Assembly: GCA_965200615.1 (NCBI GenBank)
Contig: OZ241377.1
Span: 3,906,001 to 3,970,000, forward strand
Reading direction: 5' to 3'
Length of the DNA: 64,000 nucleotides
From: Bin5 sp965200615
GTDB taxonomy: Bacteria; Chloroflexota; Anaerolineae; Caldilineales; Caldilineaceae
Positions 17,988-29,137 of the stretch are shown piece after piece (position 1 is the first letter of the stretch; the number at the start of each line of letters is the position of its first letter). The position numbers and the translations under genes were made by a program. The notes under the pieces were generated by a model. It saw only the letters and a list, made by a program, of their open reading frames with translations. It ran no database searches and had not been told where the DNA came from.

Positions 17988-19016
17988 TTGACAGTTACTG
18001 CTCGCAGACTCTATCAACACCTGATCTTCGTTGCGACGCTCTATCTTCTCCTGCTCGCCGTCGGCAGCGGTGGGTACATATTGATCGAGGGCTGGCATTG
18101 GACCGACAGTGTCTACATGACTGTCATTACTATCAGTACAGTTGGATTCGGCGAGATTCGACCGCTGTCCGGTATTGGCCGCGTATTCACCGGCGGATTG
18201 ATAGTTCTTGGCGTCAGTACCACCGCCTATGCAATCAGCACTTTGGCTGACGTAATCGTTGCAGGTGAGTTCCGCAGCCTCATATGGAGAAAACGTATGC
18301 AGAATCGGATCGATAAAATGAACGGACATTTCATCGTCTGTGGTTACGGCCGCGTGGGCGAGCAGGTCGTAAATGAACTCCTGGGAAACAATGTTTCGCT
18401 TGTGGTGATCGAAATCCTGGCGACCCTGGGGCCGGACTTGGAGAATTTGGGCGTGATTCCCGTTGAAGGCAATGCGACCGACGATGCCGCCCTAATTCGA
18501 GCCGGAATCGAGCGAGCATCCGGGATCTGTTGCTGCCTACCCAACGACTCGGACAACGTGTATGTGGCCCTGACCGCCCGCGCCCTGAGCCCTGAGCTCA
18601 CGATAATATCCCGTGCGAACAGCTTTGAGAGCGAACGCAAGCTGCAGATTGCCGGCGTTGACCATGTAATCAATCCCTATGTCACGAGCGGCCGCCGTAT
18701 GGCGCGCCAGCTTATTCATCCCAACATTCTGGAGTTCATGGACGTTGTCATGCACCGAGACAAAGTCGACATCCTGATCGAGAACATCGGAGTAAGCGAA
18801 CGATCTTCGCTGCGCGATCAGACCATCGCAGAAACTGAAGTGCGAAAACGGTTGGGAGCCAATATCCTGGCCGTGCGGCGCCCCGATGGTGAGACTTTCG
18901 TCAACCCGGGCATGGAGTTTCACCTCCGCGCCGGCGACACATTGATCGCTTTGGGAACACCTGAACAGCTCGATCTCCTGGCCACCGAAGCGGAAGACCG
19001 AAAAAACCAAAGCTAG
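17988..19016 (+). CDS. two-helix potassium channel with RCK (TrkA-N) domain
   Basis: The TTG start follows an AGGAGG site (17973-17978) with nine bases of spacing, a strong reason to accept it. Residues 10-32 and about 72-94 form two membrane helices with the pore helix and selectivity filter TVGFGE between them. An RCK/TrkA-N domain starts at about residue 112 with the nucleotide loop VCGYGRVGEQVV, and a TrkA-C domain ends the protein. This is the MthK-like architecture of ligand-gated K+ channels. GFG rather than GYG in the filter is common in prokaryotic relatives. Neighbours offer no clear functional link. Confidence 0.9.
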   Translation: MTVTARRLYQHLIFVATLYLLLLAVGSGGYILIEGWHWTDSVYMTVITISTVGFGEIRPLSGIGRVFTGGLIVLGVSTTAYAISTLADVIVAGEFRSLIWRKRMQNRIDKMNGHFIVCGYGRVGEQVVNELLGNNVSLVVIEILATLGPDLENLGVIPVEGNATDDAALIRAGIERASGICCCLPNDSDNVYVALTARALSPELTIISRANSFESERKLQIAGVDHVINPYVTSGRRMARQLIHPNILEFMDVVMHRDKVDILIENIGVSERSSLRDQTIAETEVRKRLGANILAVRRPDGETFVNPGMEFHLRAGDTLIALGTPEQLDLLATEAEDRKNQS

Positions 19017-19111
19017 CGGAGATTGAAGAGTGAATCAGCCGGGCATGTTACCGCGTCCAAACAGGTCCCGAATACAAGCGGGGGTTCAGCAGGGAGAAGC
19101 GAGAAACGCCA

Positions 19112-19990
19112 GTGGCCGAGCGAAGCCAGTCCTACCGAACAAGGGCCGTGATACTGCGGAGACGAAACTACAGCGACGCGGACCGGATATTGACCGTCTT
19201 CACACCGCGCATGGGCAAACGCATGCTCATCGCCAAAGGGTCGCGCAAGACAACCAGCCGTCAGGCCGGGCACCTGGAGCTCTTCAGTCACGCCAATCTC
19301 CAGGTTGCGCAGGCCCGCACCTGGGACATCATTACCGAGAGCGCAACCGTAGAGAGCTTTCTGCAGCTGCGGAAAGACCTTGACAGCATCAGCCGGGCCG
19401 CATACATTTGCGAGCTGGTTGACGCCTTCACCGCCGAAGACGATGATTACGAACCGGTGTGGGATCTGCTTCTGATCTGTCTGAGAGAACTGGACGGCGC
19501 CTCGGACGATGCAGCAAGGTTGGACCTGCTACTGCGCTGGTTTGAGCTGCAACTCCTGCGCATGATGGGTTTTCAGCCCGATCTGTTCGCCTGTCTGGAC
19601 TGCGGGGATGATCTGCAGCCAGTGGAAAACTTTCTGCACCTTTACGCCGGAGGTGTTTTCTGCCCCAATTGCGGCCGAACAATGCGGGGCGCTGAGCCGA
19701 TCAACCCCTCTACGCTCAGGATTCTGCGCCATCTTTCCCGCAACCAATGGGACTCGTTGCGCGGCCTCCGAATTGGACGAACCACGGCCCTGGCAGCGGA
19801 GAGCGTCTTGCAGCGCTATCTCGTGACTATTCTCGAGCGCCGCTTGAAGTCCACCGACTTCATATACCGCTTGCGCCAGGTCCCGGCGGAGAGAACTGGC
19901 AACGGCGAGCCCGCGACTCGTTCGGCCGCCGGACGCGACAGTCGCCGTCCACTCGATGCAGGGAACTCATACAGTGAGGCAGACCGATGA
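19112..19990 (+). CDS. recO: DNA repair protein RecO
   Basis: RecO loads RecA at gaps together with RecR. The N-terminal OB fold is visible (TRAVILRRRNYSDADRILTVFT, GKRMLIAKGSRK), followed by the helical domain and a four-cysteine zinc site (CLDCGD at about residue 167 and CPNCGR about 25 residues later). GTG at 19112 is the best start. About 40 residues at the C-terminus are extra, charged and low in complexity, beyond the usual 250-residue length. The stop overlaps the start of a 36-codon frame. Confidence 0.93.
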   Translation: MAERSQSYRTRAVILRRRNYSDADRILTVFTPRMGKRMLIAKGSRKTTSRQAGHLELFSHANLQVAQARTWDIITESATVESFLQLRKDLDSISRAAYICELVDAFTAEDDDYEPVWDLLLICLRELDGASDDAARLDLLLRWFELQLLRMMGFQPDLFACLDCGDDLQPVENFLHLYAGGVFCPNCGRTMRGAEPINPSTLRILRHLSRNQWDSLRGLRIGRTTALAAESVLQRYLVTILERRLKSTDFIYRLRQVPAERTGNGEPATRSAAGRDSRRPLDAGNSYSEADR

Positions 19991-20097
19991 AGCTGATTCG
20001 CGCGGCTCGAATTGCCGGCATTACTGCTCTCGCCGCCGGAATCTATTCGCTCTTCGTCCTGAGACCGTTCTATCTCCAGTCTGTCCAACTGCAATAG
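19987..20097 (+). CDS. small single-helix membrane protein, 36 residues
   Basis: The ATG overlaps the recO stop (ATGA), a usual sign of coupled translation. The product MKLIRAARIAGITALAAGIY... has a basic lead and one hydrophobic stretch that could span the membrane. It ends ten bases before the next membrane-protein gene. It is too short to assign to a family. Support comes only from the overlap and from the residue pattern, so it may be a spurious frame. Confidence 0.4.
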   Translation: MKLIRAARIAGITALAAGIYSLFVLRPFYLQSVQLQ

Positions 20098-20106
20098 TCG
20101 TCGCGG

Positions 20107-20640
20107 TTGACCGAAGATTCCATCTGGCAGTGGCGACTTGGGGGGTGGCTCTGGCTGCTGACTATCTTTACGTGGATGATCTTGCTGGTGGCTTTGAAGC
20201 ACTATTATTCGCCCGTTCACCGGATTAGCACCATGCTCCAGTCCGGGCTGGTCGTCGTCGCCGCAACTCTTCTGATCCTCAGTGTCCTGGCCGGGATGAA
20301 CCGCTTTGGGCTGACTGAAGTTCTGAGCGACGGACATCCTGTCGAGACGTTCGGCATCTACCTGAATCTCGTAGAGCACTTCGCCTTAACCACTCTTGGA
20401 GCAGGGCTGCTAATGGGGGGAGGCGTCACGACCTGGATCTGCATCGATCTGGTTGTTTTGAACAAGCTGCCGACATCCTGGATGGCACCGGGCGCAGTCG
20501 CCGGTGTTCCGTCGCTTCTCTCTCCCTTTTTGCTTCCGGAGCTCAGGCATCTTCTGCTCGCGCTTCTCGCCTATTTTATCTGGTGCTCGATTCTGGGTCT
20601 GAGGGTCTCGTTACCTGCGGCCTACCCTGACCTCGAATAG
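20107..20640 (+). CDS. unknown integral membrane protein
   Basis: A TTG start gives 177 residues with four or five hydrophobic segments: WLWLLTIFTWMILLVAL, SGLVVVAATLLILSVLAG, FALTTLGAGLLMGGGVTTWI, SLLSPFLLPEL and LLLALLAYFIWCSILGL. No catalytic or transport motif is evident. It follows recO and a 36-residue membrane frame and probably shares their transcript. It converges with the metal-ATPase gene on the other strand, 33 bases away. Function not known. Confidence 0.6.
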   Translation: MTEDSIWQWRLGGWLWLLTIFTWMILLVALKHYYSPVHRISTMLQSGLVVVAATLLILSVLAGMNRFGLTEVLSDGHPVETFGIYLNLVEHFALTTLGAGLLMGGGVTTWICIDLVVLNKLPTSWMAPGAVAGVPSLLSPFLLPELRHLLLALLAYFIWCSILGLRVSLPAAYPDLE

Positions 20641-20673
20641 ATGAAGCCTGTGGCAGACCGTGTACCGGCGCGC

Positions 20674-22794
20674 CTAGGTGGATTTCATCGCCAACATCCG
20701 CAGCCCGTTGACGACTACGATGAGCGTGCTGCCTTCATGGCCCAGCACGCCTAGTGGGAGGGGCAGTCTGAATCCAGGAACCAGCAGAGGAACGACGATA
20801 GTCAGCGCTACCAAAGCAAGAATCACCACCACCGAAAAATAGAGGTTCTGACGCACAATATCACTCGCACGCCTGCTCAGGCGCAGCATAAAGGGAAGCT
20901 TATTGAGGTCGTCGGACATGAGCACTACATCGGCCGTCTCCAGGGCAACATCGGCGCCGGCGCCCCCCATCGCAATCCCGAGGCTGGAAATCGCCATCGC
21001 CGGCGCGTCGTTCACCCCGTCTCCGATCATTCCAACGGAGCCGGACTTCACCAGTGTTTCTACAATTTCAACCTTTTCCCCCGGCAGCAGGTCGGCATAG
21101 ACGTCCTCCACGCCGATCTGGTCAGCGACGGCAGCCGCCACGTCGCGATTGTCACCGGTCAACATCGCCATACGGTCGATACCGATCCCCTTAAGGGCCT
21201 CTATCGTATCAGCCGCCCCAGCTCGAACCGTATCCGCCACGGCCAGAAATCCGACCACGTCATAGTCGCTGCCGGTCGCGCCCAGAATGTTGTTGTCGAC
21301 CAGAGTGTCGGCGTTTCCGTTCGCATGTCTCCTGTCGATGGCGTCCGTTGCGATGCTGCGCCGCACTACGAGAATGGCCGTTTTGCCCTCCTCTTGTAAC
21401 CGTCGGCCAATCATTCGGATGGAAGGCGGCAGGTCCATTTCCTCGCTCTCAAACTGCTTGTCGTTGCCGATGGAAACCAACTCCTGGCCGGCGCCGCGCG
21501 CGTAAACGGCCTGAACGCCATGCCCAGCGATACCGCGAAAGTCCCGCGGCGTCTCATATGGCAAGTCCATTTCCTGCGCTCGCCTCACGACCGCCTGAGC
21601 TATCGGATGCTCACTGAGACTTTCGGCGCCGGCGGCAATCGATATGAGCTCCTGCTCGGTGTAGCCGTTCAAGGGTACGGCGTCGGTCAGTTGGGGTCTG
21701 CCGTTGGTCAGAGTACCGGTTTTGTCAAAAGCGAGGATATCAAGACCGGCGGCCTTTTCGAGGTATGCCCCTCCCTTGAACAGAATCCCCTCACGCGCTG
21801 CGGCGGCGATTGCGCTCAGGATCGATGCAGGCGTACTGATGATGAGCGCGCAGGGGCTCGCAACCACAAGAAGCGTAATCGCCCGGTAGATTGTCTGGTT
21901 GATCGGTTCGTCCGTGAACAGTACAGGCACAATTGCCGCCAGAACCGTGGCGCCTATCACGAGCAGCGTATAGGGCTGACTGAATCTGTCGATCAGCCGT
22001 TGCGTGGGGGCAGCGTTGTTCCGGGCCTCCTGGACGAGGCCGATAATCTTGCTGATGGTGCTCTCCGATGCCAATTTGGTCACTTGCAGTTCCAGCGCGC
22101 CGCTTCCGTTGATCGTTCCCGAAAAAACAGGGTCCCCAATCCCCTTGTAGACAGGGATGCTCTCTCCAGTAATCGGACTCTGGTCTACCGTGCTCGATCC
22201 CAGCAACACCGAGCCGTCAACCGGCATGCGCTCGCCCGGTCTTACGACAACCACATCGCCAACAGACAGTTCCTCAACGCCGATCTCTGACTCCTGGCCG
22301 TCTCGAAGAACGCGCGCCGTGTCGGGCCGCAATTCCGCCAGCCCGGTAATCGCCTGTCGAGTCCGTTCAGACGCAAACGATTCCAGCGCGCCGCTCAAGG
22401 TAAACAGAAAGAGAAGCAAGGCGCCCTCCTCCCATTCACCGATCAGCGCCGCGCCCAAGGCCGCCGCCACCATCAGGAGGTCAATGTTGAAAATTCCGCA
22501 GCAGGCATTGGCCAGCGCCACCTTTGCTCCGGAGTATCCCCCCGCGCCGTACGCAACCAGTGCAAAGACGACCACCGCCCAAGCCGGCAGCAGACCGCTG
22601 ACAGAGCCGCCTAACCATCCCATCAGCAAGGCGACAACTGTTATCGAAGCAAGAATCAACTCGGGATTTCCTCGCCAGAAAGTCGGCGAGAACGGCGACA
22701 AAGACCGTAGGCTGAACTGAGGCGGCCCGCCTTCCCCCGTCACCATCGCCTGATCATATGAACCGGTGGCCATACTTTTCACCCTTCTACTCAC
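20674..22794 (-). CDS. P1B-4-type heavy-metal efflux ATPase (PfeT/CoaT-like)
   Basis: The 706-residue P-type ATPase has the phosphorylation motif DKTGTLT, the TGES actuator loop and the GDGVNDAPA hinge. The metal-site helix reads ASPCALIIS, that is SPC rather than CPC, and the last helix region has HEGSTLIVVVNGLRML. Both are marks of the P1B-4 group, which exports Fe(II) or Co(II). There is no N-terminal CxxC metal-binding domain. The GTG start overlaps the stop of the Fur/PerR-like regulator gene, so the two form one operon with a PerR-boxed promoter. In Bacillus the related PfeT is a PerR-controlled iron exporter; the same logic is inferred here. Confidence 0.9.
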   Translation of the reverse strand: MSRRVKSMATGSYDQAMVTGEGGPPQFSLRSLSPFSPTFWRGNPELILASITVVALLMGWLGGSVSGLLPAWAVVVFALVAYGAGGYSGAKVALANACCGIFNIDLLMVAAALGAALIGEWEEGALLLFLFTLSGALESFASERTRQAITGLAELRPDTARVLRDGQESEIGVEELSVGDVVVVRPGERMPVDGSVLLGSSTVDQSPITGESIPVYKGIGDPVFSGTINGSGALELQVTKLASESTISKIIGLVQEARNNAAPTQRLIDRFSQPYTLLVIGATVLAAIVPVLFTDEPINQTIYRAITLLVVASPCALIISTPASILSAIAAAAREGILFKGGAYLEKAAGLDILAFDKTGTLTNGRPQLTDAVPLNGYTEQELISIAAGAESLSEHPIAQAVVRRAQEMDLPYETPRDFRGIAGHGVQAVYARGAGQELVSIGNDKQFESEEMDLPPSIRMIGRRLQEEGKTAILVVRRSIATDAIDRRHANGNADTLVDNNILGATGSDYDVVGFLAVADTVRAGAADTIEALKGIGIDRMAMLTGDNRDVAAAVADQIGVEDVYADLLPGEKVEIVETLVKSGSVGMIGDGVNDAPAMAISSLGIAMGGAGADVALETADVVLMSDDLNKLPFMLRLSRRASDIVRQNLYFSVVVILALVALTIVVPLLVPGFRLPLPLGVLGHEGSTLIVVVNGLRMLAMKST

Positions 22795-23312
22795 AGTTCA
22801 CCGCTGGAATCGCCGGCCAGTCCTCTTGGCCCGGCTGCCTTCCCCGATGACCGTCCTGCCCGTGCCCGCAGCCTTCTTCCAATCTCCTGCCGTTTGGCCT
22901 TCTGACAAGCAGGACAGAATCCGGTAACCTGCACCTGGAGCGTGGTCGTCCTGAATCCGGTTTCATGAAAGATATTGTCCATCAGGACATCGGGCGTGAG
23001 TGTGTCCTGCAGGTCGGAAATCTGATGGCATCGCAGACAGACCAGATTGACATGTGGGTCGGGATCCGTCTCGTAATGTGTATGCTCAGTACCTGCGCTG
23101 ATCTCAACGATGGCGCCCAGGTCCCGCAGTGTGTTGAGCGTATTGTAGACGGTGGCCTGGCTGATCTCCGGATGCATCTCTCGCACAGCTTCGAAGACCT
23201 GAGAGGTCGTTGGATGAATCTTTGTGCGGGCAAGATATTCACATACGGCAACCCGCTGGCTCGTAACCCGCAGACCAGCACGCCGAAGCGTGTCGATAAA
23301 TCGTGCTGCCAT
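22791..23312 (-). CDS. Fur-family regulator, PerR-like
   Basis: The chosen start is ATG at 23312 (MAARFIDTLRRAG), which leaves a clean promoter upstream; an earlier in-frame start at 23390 would place the protein start inside that promoter. The 173-residue product has the winged helix with recognition helix SQATVYNTLNTLRDLG, an EHTHYET-DPDPHVNLV metal region, and two structural-zinc pairs, CLRC and CPAC. This layout fits PerR/Fur. The stop overlaps the start of the metal-efflux ATPase. The operator half-sites near its own promoter suggest autoregulation. Iron, peroxide or another metal as the signal is not fixed by sequence. Confidence 0.9.
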   Translation of the reverse strand: MAARFIDTLRRAGLRVTSQRVAVCEYLARTKIHPTTSQVFEAVREMHPEISQATVYNTLNTLRDLGAIVEISAGTEHTHYETDPDPHVNLVCLRCHQISDLQDTLTPDVLMDNIFHETGFRTTTLQVQVTGFCPACQKAKRQEIGRRLRARAGRSSGKAAGPRGLAGDSSGEL

Positions 23313-23332
23313 ACCTGTATACCTCACAGAAA

Positions 23333-23407
23333 TTAGAATCACTCTAAACAGCAATGCACGTAGTATATGTCCGTTTCCCAGCTTTGTCAAGTCTTATTTA
23401 GAATAAT
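23333..23407 (-). promoter_or_regulatory. promoter of the Fur/PerR-ATPase operon with two PerR-like boxes
   Basis: On the minus strand, TTGACA (23385-23390) and TATACT (23362-23367) are exactly 17 bases apart. Downstream of the start point lies a 7-1-7 inverted repeat, TTAGAATCACTCTAA (23333-23347 on the plus strand), with a single mismatch between arms. A second, weaker 7-1-7 repeat, CTTATTTAGAATAAT (23393-23407), sits just upstream of the -35. Both resemble the PerR/Fur consensus TTATAATNATTATAA. Binding at both would block polymerase, the expected layout for autorepression. Confidence 0.8.
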
Positions 23408-23499
23408 TCCAGGTAATTCAGTCGTGTGCAGTCCACCAGACTACCTTGCACTGCAGCAATAACGGTTTTCTAATGTTTCTCAAAGGTAGCGCTGATGCG

Positions 23500-23534
23500 G
23501 AAATGGTTTACTATTAGCAGAAATGGTTTACTAT
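23500..23534. repeat. two tandem 15-base repeats upstream of clpC
   Basis: GAAATGGTTTACTAT occurs at 23500-23514 and again at 23520-23534, a period of 20 bases or about two helical turns. The copies are identical over 15 bases and the surroundings hold no gene (23408-23701 is otherwise empty). The spacing suggests side-by-side binding of a regulator on one DNA face. It does not match the CtsR operator. Confidence 0.6.
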
Positions 23535-23701
23535 CAGGATGTACCGTCCAATCTTGCACATGATCACTTGACTTGGACCGACCCTTTCGACGCAGCGATG
23601 CGAGACCCGCTTTCAGAATACGCTGAACAGTGGACGGCAGCTTCTGGTGAATTCCCTCTCCAGTTGCCGAAAACCACTCTCAATTGCCGGGAAAAACCAC
23701 A

Positions 23702-26236
<2,535 letters not shown>

Positions 26237-26258
26237 CATCCACAATCCGGCGCCGCTG

Positions 26259-26918
26259 ATGAGTTCCGAAACCTCTACCGACCCCGAGCGCCTGATCAGG
26301 CGCCCGGCCTATCGCATCGAAACCGAACGCGCGGTCGTGCGTTGCTGGCATCCAACCGACGCCGATATACTTTTGCACGCGGTTACCCAGAGCATCGACC
26401 ACTTGAGGGATTGGATGCCCTGGGCGAAAAACGAACCGACCTCCCTGGAAGAAAAGATCGCACTGCTCCGCCACTGGCGCGCCGAATTCGACCAGGACAG
26501 TGACTATACTTACGGGATCTTTTCGCCGGACGAGGAGGAGGTGTGGGGTGGAACCGGACTACACAAACGCCTGGCAGGAAACGCCCTCGAGATCGGGTAC
26601 TGGATTCGGGCAGACCTGATCAACCGGGGACTCGCAACAGAGATTGCCGCCGCCCTGACCAAGGTAGCCTTCACCGTAAACAAGGCGGACCGCGTCGAAA
26701 TCCATTGCGACCCGGCAAACGTCCGCAGCGCTGCGATTCCCCGCAAACTGGGATTCACACAGGAAGCTCTGCTCCGCCGTCGCGGCACCGGCAGCGATGG
26801 CTCACCCATTGACACGATGATCTGGACGCTCTTTCTCGATCAGTTCGGGAACACGCCAGTAGCCGGCGCTCGCGTCAAGGCATTTGACGTCCTCGAAAGT
26901 GAAATCCAAATCACATGA
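26259..26918 (+). CDS. RimJ/RimL-type GNAT acetyltransferase
   Basis: ATG 26259 gives 219 residues. The order is an N-terminal strand pair TERAVVRCWHPTDADILL, the W-G-G-T-G-L-H strand, LEIGYWIRADLINRGLATEIAAAL (acetyl-CoA loop) and HCDPANVRSAAIPRKLGF. This is the RimJ/RimL branch of GNAT enzymes, which acetylate protein N-termini or small amines. It begins 22 bases after clpC and may be cotranscribed. The following 220 bases to the convergent protease gene hold nothing recognisable. Confidence 0.85.
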   Translation: MSSETSTDPERLIRRPAYRIETERAVVRCWHPTDADILLHAVTQSIDHLRDWMPWAKNEPTSLEEKIALLRHWRAEFDQDSDYTYGIFSPDEEEVWGGTGLHKRLAGNALEIGYWIRADLINRGLATEIAAALTKVAFTVNKADRVEIHCDPANVRSAAIPRKLGFTQEALLRRRGTGSDGSPIDTMIWTLFLDQFGNTPVAGARVKAFDVLESEIQIT

Positions 26919-27138
26919 GTCGTCTTCGACCATCAGAACGAAACATGCCTTGAATCCAAGAGCCTGCCGCCTCCCCTTTTGCGCCCGTTCCTCCAAATCT
27001 CTCGAAGAACTATCTGATTCGCCCATGGGTCTGTCATTCGGCGGCAGTTCTCAGCTGGCTCCGAAAGAACGCGGGCCTTTACCGAGTATCGCTTGACGCG
27101 CGGCGCGGCTTGACTCGCTTGGCTCCGTACAGAAGGGA

Positions 27139-28440
27139 TTATATGAGCTTAAGGAATTTCAGTGGCGCCGCCATACAACCGATTGGCGGACTGGGACTCG
27201 GAGAAGGAGGAGACGGTACCGGCAGGGAGGGTTTGTGAGGTGGCGGCTGCTCGCCGGTGTCCGCATACTGCACTGCAGTCAATGCGTCGATGCGCCCGTC
27301 GCCCTGAATGTACTTGTCGGCTTCGGTCTGTCCATATTCCGAACTGTTAATGTCTACGCTCGTGGCCATCAGCATCTTCTTGATCTCCGCCGGCCCCAGC
27401 CTTGAATTGGCCCTGAGCATCAAGGCGGCAAGACCGACTACGTGAGGCGTAGCCATACTCGTGCCGCTGGCGGTAGTGTAGTGATCATCCACCACCTGGC
27501 CCACCGAAGTACCCGTTGCACGCGCGGCCACGATTCTGCTGCCGGGCGCTACGACGTCCGGCTTTACCCGACCGTCTGCCGTAGGCCCCCTGCTACTGAA
27601 CCTGGCAACACTGTCCTGGTCATTGGACGCGCCGACCGTGATCACCTTTTCAGCCGCGCCCGGGCTGCCGATCGTGCTCTGCCGCGGCCCGCTGTTCCCC
27701 GCGGCAACGATCATGATTTTGCCCATATCTACGATGGCATTACACATCGTGCTCAGCGCGTCTGAGCCGTCACTGCTTCCCCGGCTGCCCAGTGACAGAT
27801 TCAGGATGTCGGCGCCGTTCTGAGCCGACCACTCCAGGCCCGCCATGACATTACTCATGCGGCCGCTGCCGTTGTCGGCAAGGGCCTTGGCCGCCATGAT
27901 CGTCGCCCCCGGAGCAACCCCAATGTACTTGCCGCCGCTGACCGCCCCGGTCCCGGCCGCCGTGGAGGCAACATGTGTTCCGTGGCCGTTGCCGTCCACG
28001 GCCGATCCTTTCCCGCTGAAATCAGCCGTCAGCCCAACCCGGCCGGCAAAGTCAGGGTGTGTCGCGTCAATGCCGGTGTCAACAATGCAGATCGTGACCC
28101 CCTCCCCATCATTGTTCAACCGCTCCCAAACTTGAGGCGCCCTGATGTGGGGAGTCGATACGTCCAGCAATATGTGTACGACCTCATCCAGCCATATCTC
28201 AGCCACATCGTCCGAATCTGTCAATTCGTCTAACGCTGGCGCCGTAAGAGAGAGGGCGGTCGCCGGTATCAATCTGTACTCTTGATTGACCTTGATTGAA
28301 CCGGCGCCTGCGGCCAGCCTTCCAATGCTCCGCTGGCCGCCTTCTGAATGAAACCTGACAATTACCTGCACTTCTTCACTGGCCATCCGGGCCTGTTCTA
28401 CTGCGTCCCGTACATGGGCGGAGAATTTCTCCGAATACAT
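27139..28440 (-). CDS. subtilisin-like serine protease (S8) without signal peptide
   Basis: ATG at 28440 sits behind an AGGAGGAG ribosome site, which decides against a start 34 codons earlier. The 433-residue protein begins with a propeptide-like I9 region (VQVIVRFHSEGGQRSIG to about residue 92). The catalytic domain has Asp121 in VDTGID, His153 in NGHGTHVA, oxyanion Asn249 in AAGNSGP and Ser328 in SGTSMATPH. A proline-rich tail follows (about residues 400-420). No signal peptide is visible, so it is cytoplasmic or leaves by another route. A small propeptide-like protein is encoded 314 bases upstream on the same strand. The gap 28441-28754 holds nothing recognisable. Confidence 0.93.
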   Translation of the reverse strand: MYSEKFSAHVRDAVEQARMASEEVQVIVRFHSEGGQRSIGRLAAGAGSIKVNQEYRLIPATALSLTAPALDELTDSDDVAEIWLDEVVHILLDVSTPHIRAPQVWERLNNDGEGVTICIVDTGIDATHPDFAGRVGLTADFSGKGSAVDGNGHGTHVASTAAGTGAVSGGKYIGVAPGATIMAAKALADNGSGRMSNVMAGLEWSAQNGADILNLSLGSRGSSDGSDALSTMCNAIVDMGKIMIVAAGNSGPRQSTIGSPGAAEKVITVGASNDQDSVARFSSRGPTADGRVKPDVVAPGSRIVAARATGTSVGQVVDDHYTTASGTSMATPHVVGLAALMLRANSRLGPAEIKKMLMATSVDINSSEYGQTEADKYIQGDGRIDALTAVQYADTGEQPPPHKPSLPVPSPPSPSPSPPIGCMAAPLKFLKLI

Positions 28441-28754
28441 TGACCAAACTCCTCCTGAAGAATCCTTGCCCACGTCCGGCAAGACAATCGAGGCACTGCC
28501 CCGAACTATGTTGCGCGTGCGGCTTCTGCCAGCAAGCGACACGCTGCCTCTCCAGAGACCCGATTGTTCTGGGAGTTTCCTACCCTGGTCTCTTCGTTGG
28601 TCGTCGCGTGTTCGACGGCAGACGTTGAACTGGGGAAGAACCCTGTCCGAGACCAGTTTTGTGGGCGGGTCAGCACCCGATCTGTCAAAACTGCGCTAGC
28701 GGGATCTTGATCGTTCCCACCTATTGCGCCATCGCAAATCGACCCGAACGATAC

Positions 28755-29030
28755 CTATTCCTGCATCGTCTGAACGGGGCTGTCTTCCTCGACCCTGACG
28801 AGCCAGGCTTCTTTCGCGAGCGCCTGCAGTCCGCGTCCCGGACCGCTCACCGCGTAACAGGGTATGATCGATGTCTGTTGCCGCACCACATATCCCGCGT
28901 TCTCGATTTCGGCAACCTGCGCCGGCCCGGTTTGACTGACGTGCAATAGCAGATACATCGTCTGATCAGGCGCGCCGGTCATCTGCCTTTGAAGAGCGAG
29001 AGGGATTTTTTCCTGACCTTCGTATGGCAT
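28755..29030 (-). CDS. stand-alone I9 propeptide-like protein, possible protease inhibitor
   Basis: The 91-residue product contains YLLLHVSQTGPAQVAEIENAG, then IIPCYAVSGPGRGLQALA and WLVRVEEDSPVQTM. This beta-alpha-beta order and the final V-E-E-D match the I9 propeptide fold that folds and inhibits subtilisins. It lies upstream of the S8 protease gene on the same strand, though separated by 314 bases. The protease keeps its own I9-like region, so this would be a second, separate inhibitor or chaperone. Start ATG 29030 has a weak ribosome site; ATG 28982 is an alternative. Assignment is from fold pattern only. Confidence 0.6.
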   Translation of the reverse strand: MPYEGQEKIPLALQRQMTGAPDQTMYLLLHVSQTGPAQVAEIENAGYVVRQQTSIIPCYAVSGPGRGLQALAKEAWLVRVEEDSPVQTMQE

Positions 29031-29137
29031 CTCTTGGTCGCAATCTCCGCGAAGATAGTTACTCTAACTCTACCAGTAATGCCATAACGAACCGAACTTG
29101 GCAAACCATATTTGCCTTTCAAACGGGGCCAATCCGG

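Noticed and set aside
17980..17990. ATG at 17980 as start of the potassium channel gene
   Set aside because: It is followed two codons later by a stop; the TTG at 17988 has the correct spacing to AGGAGG.
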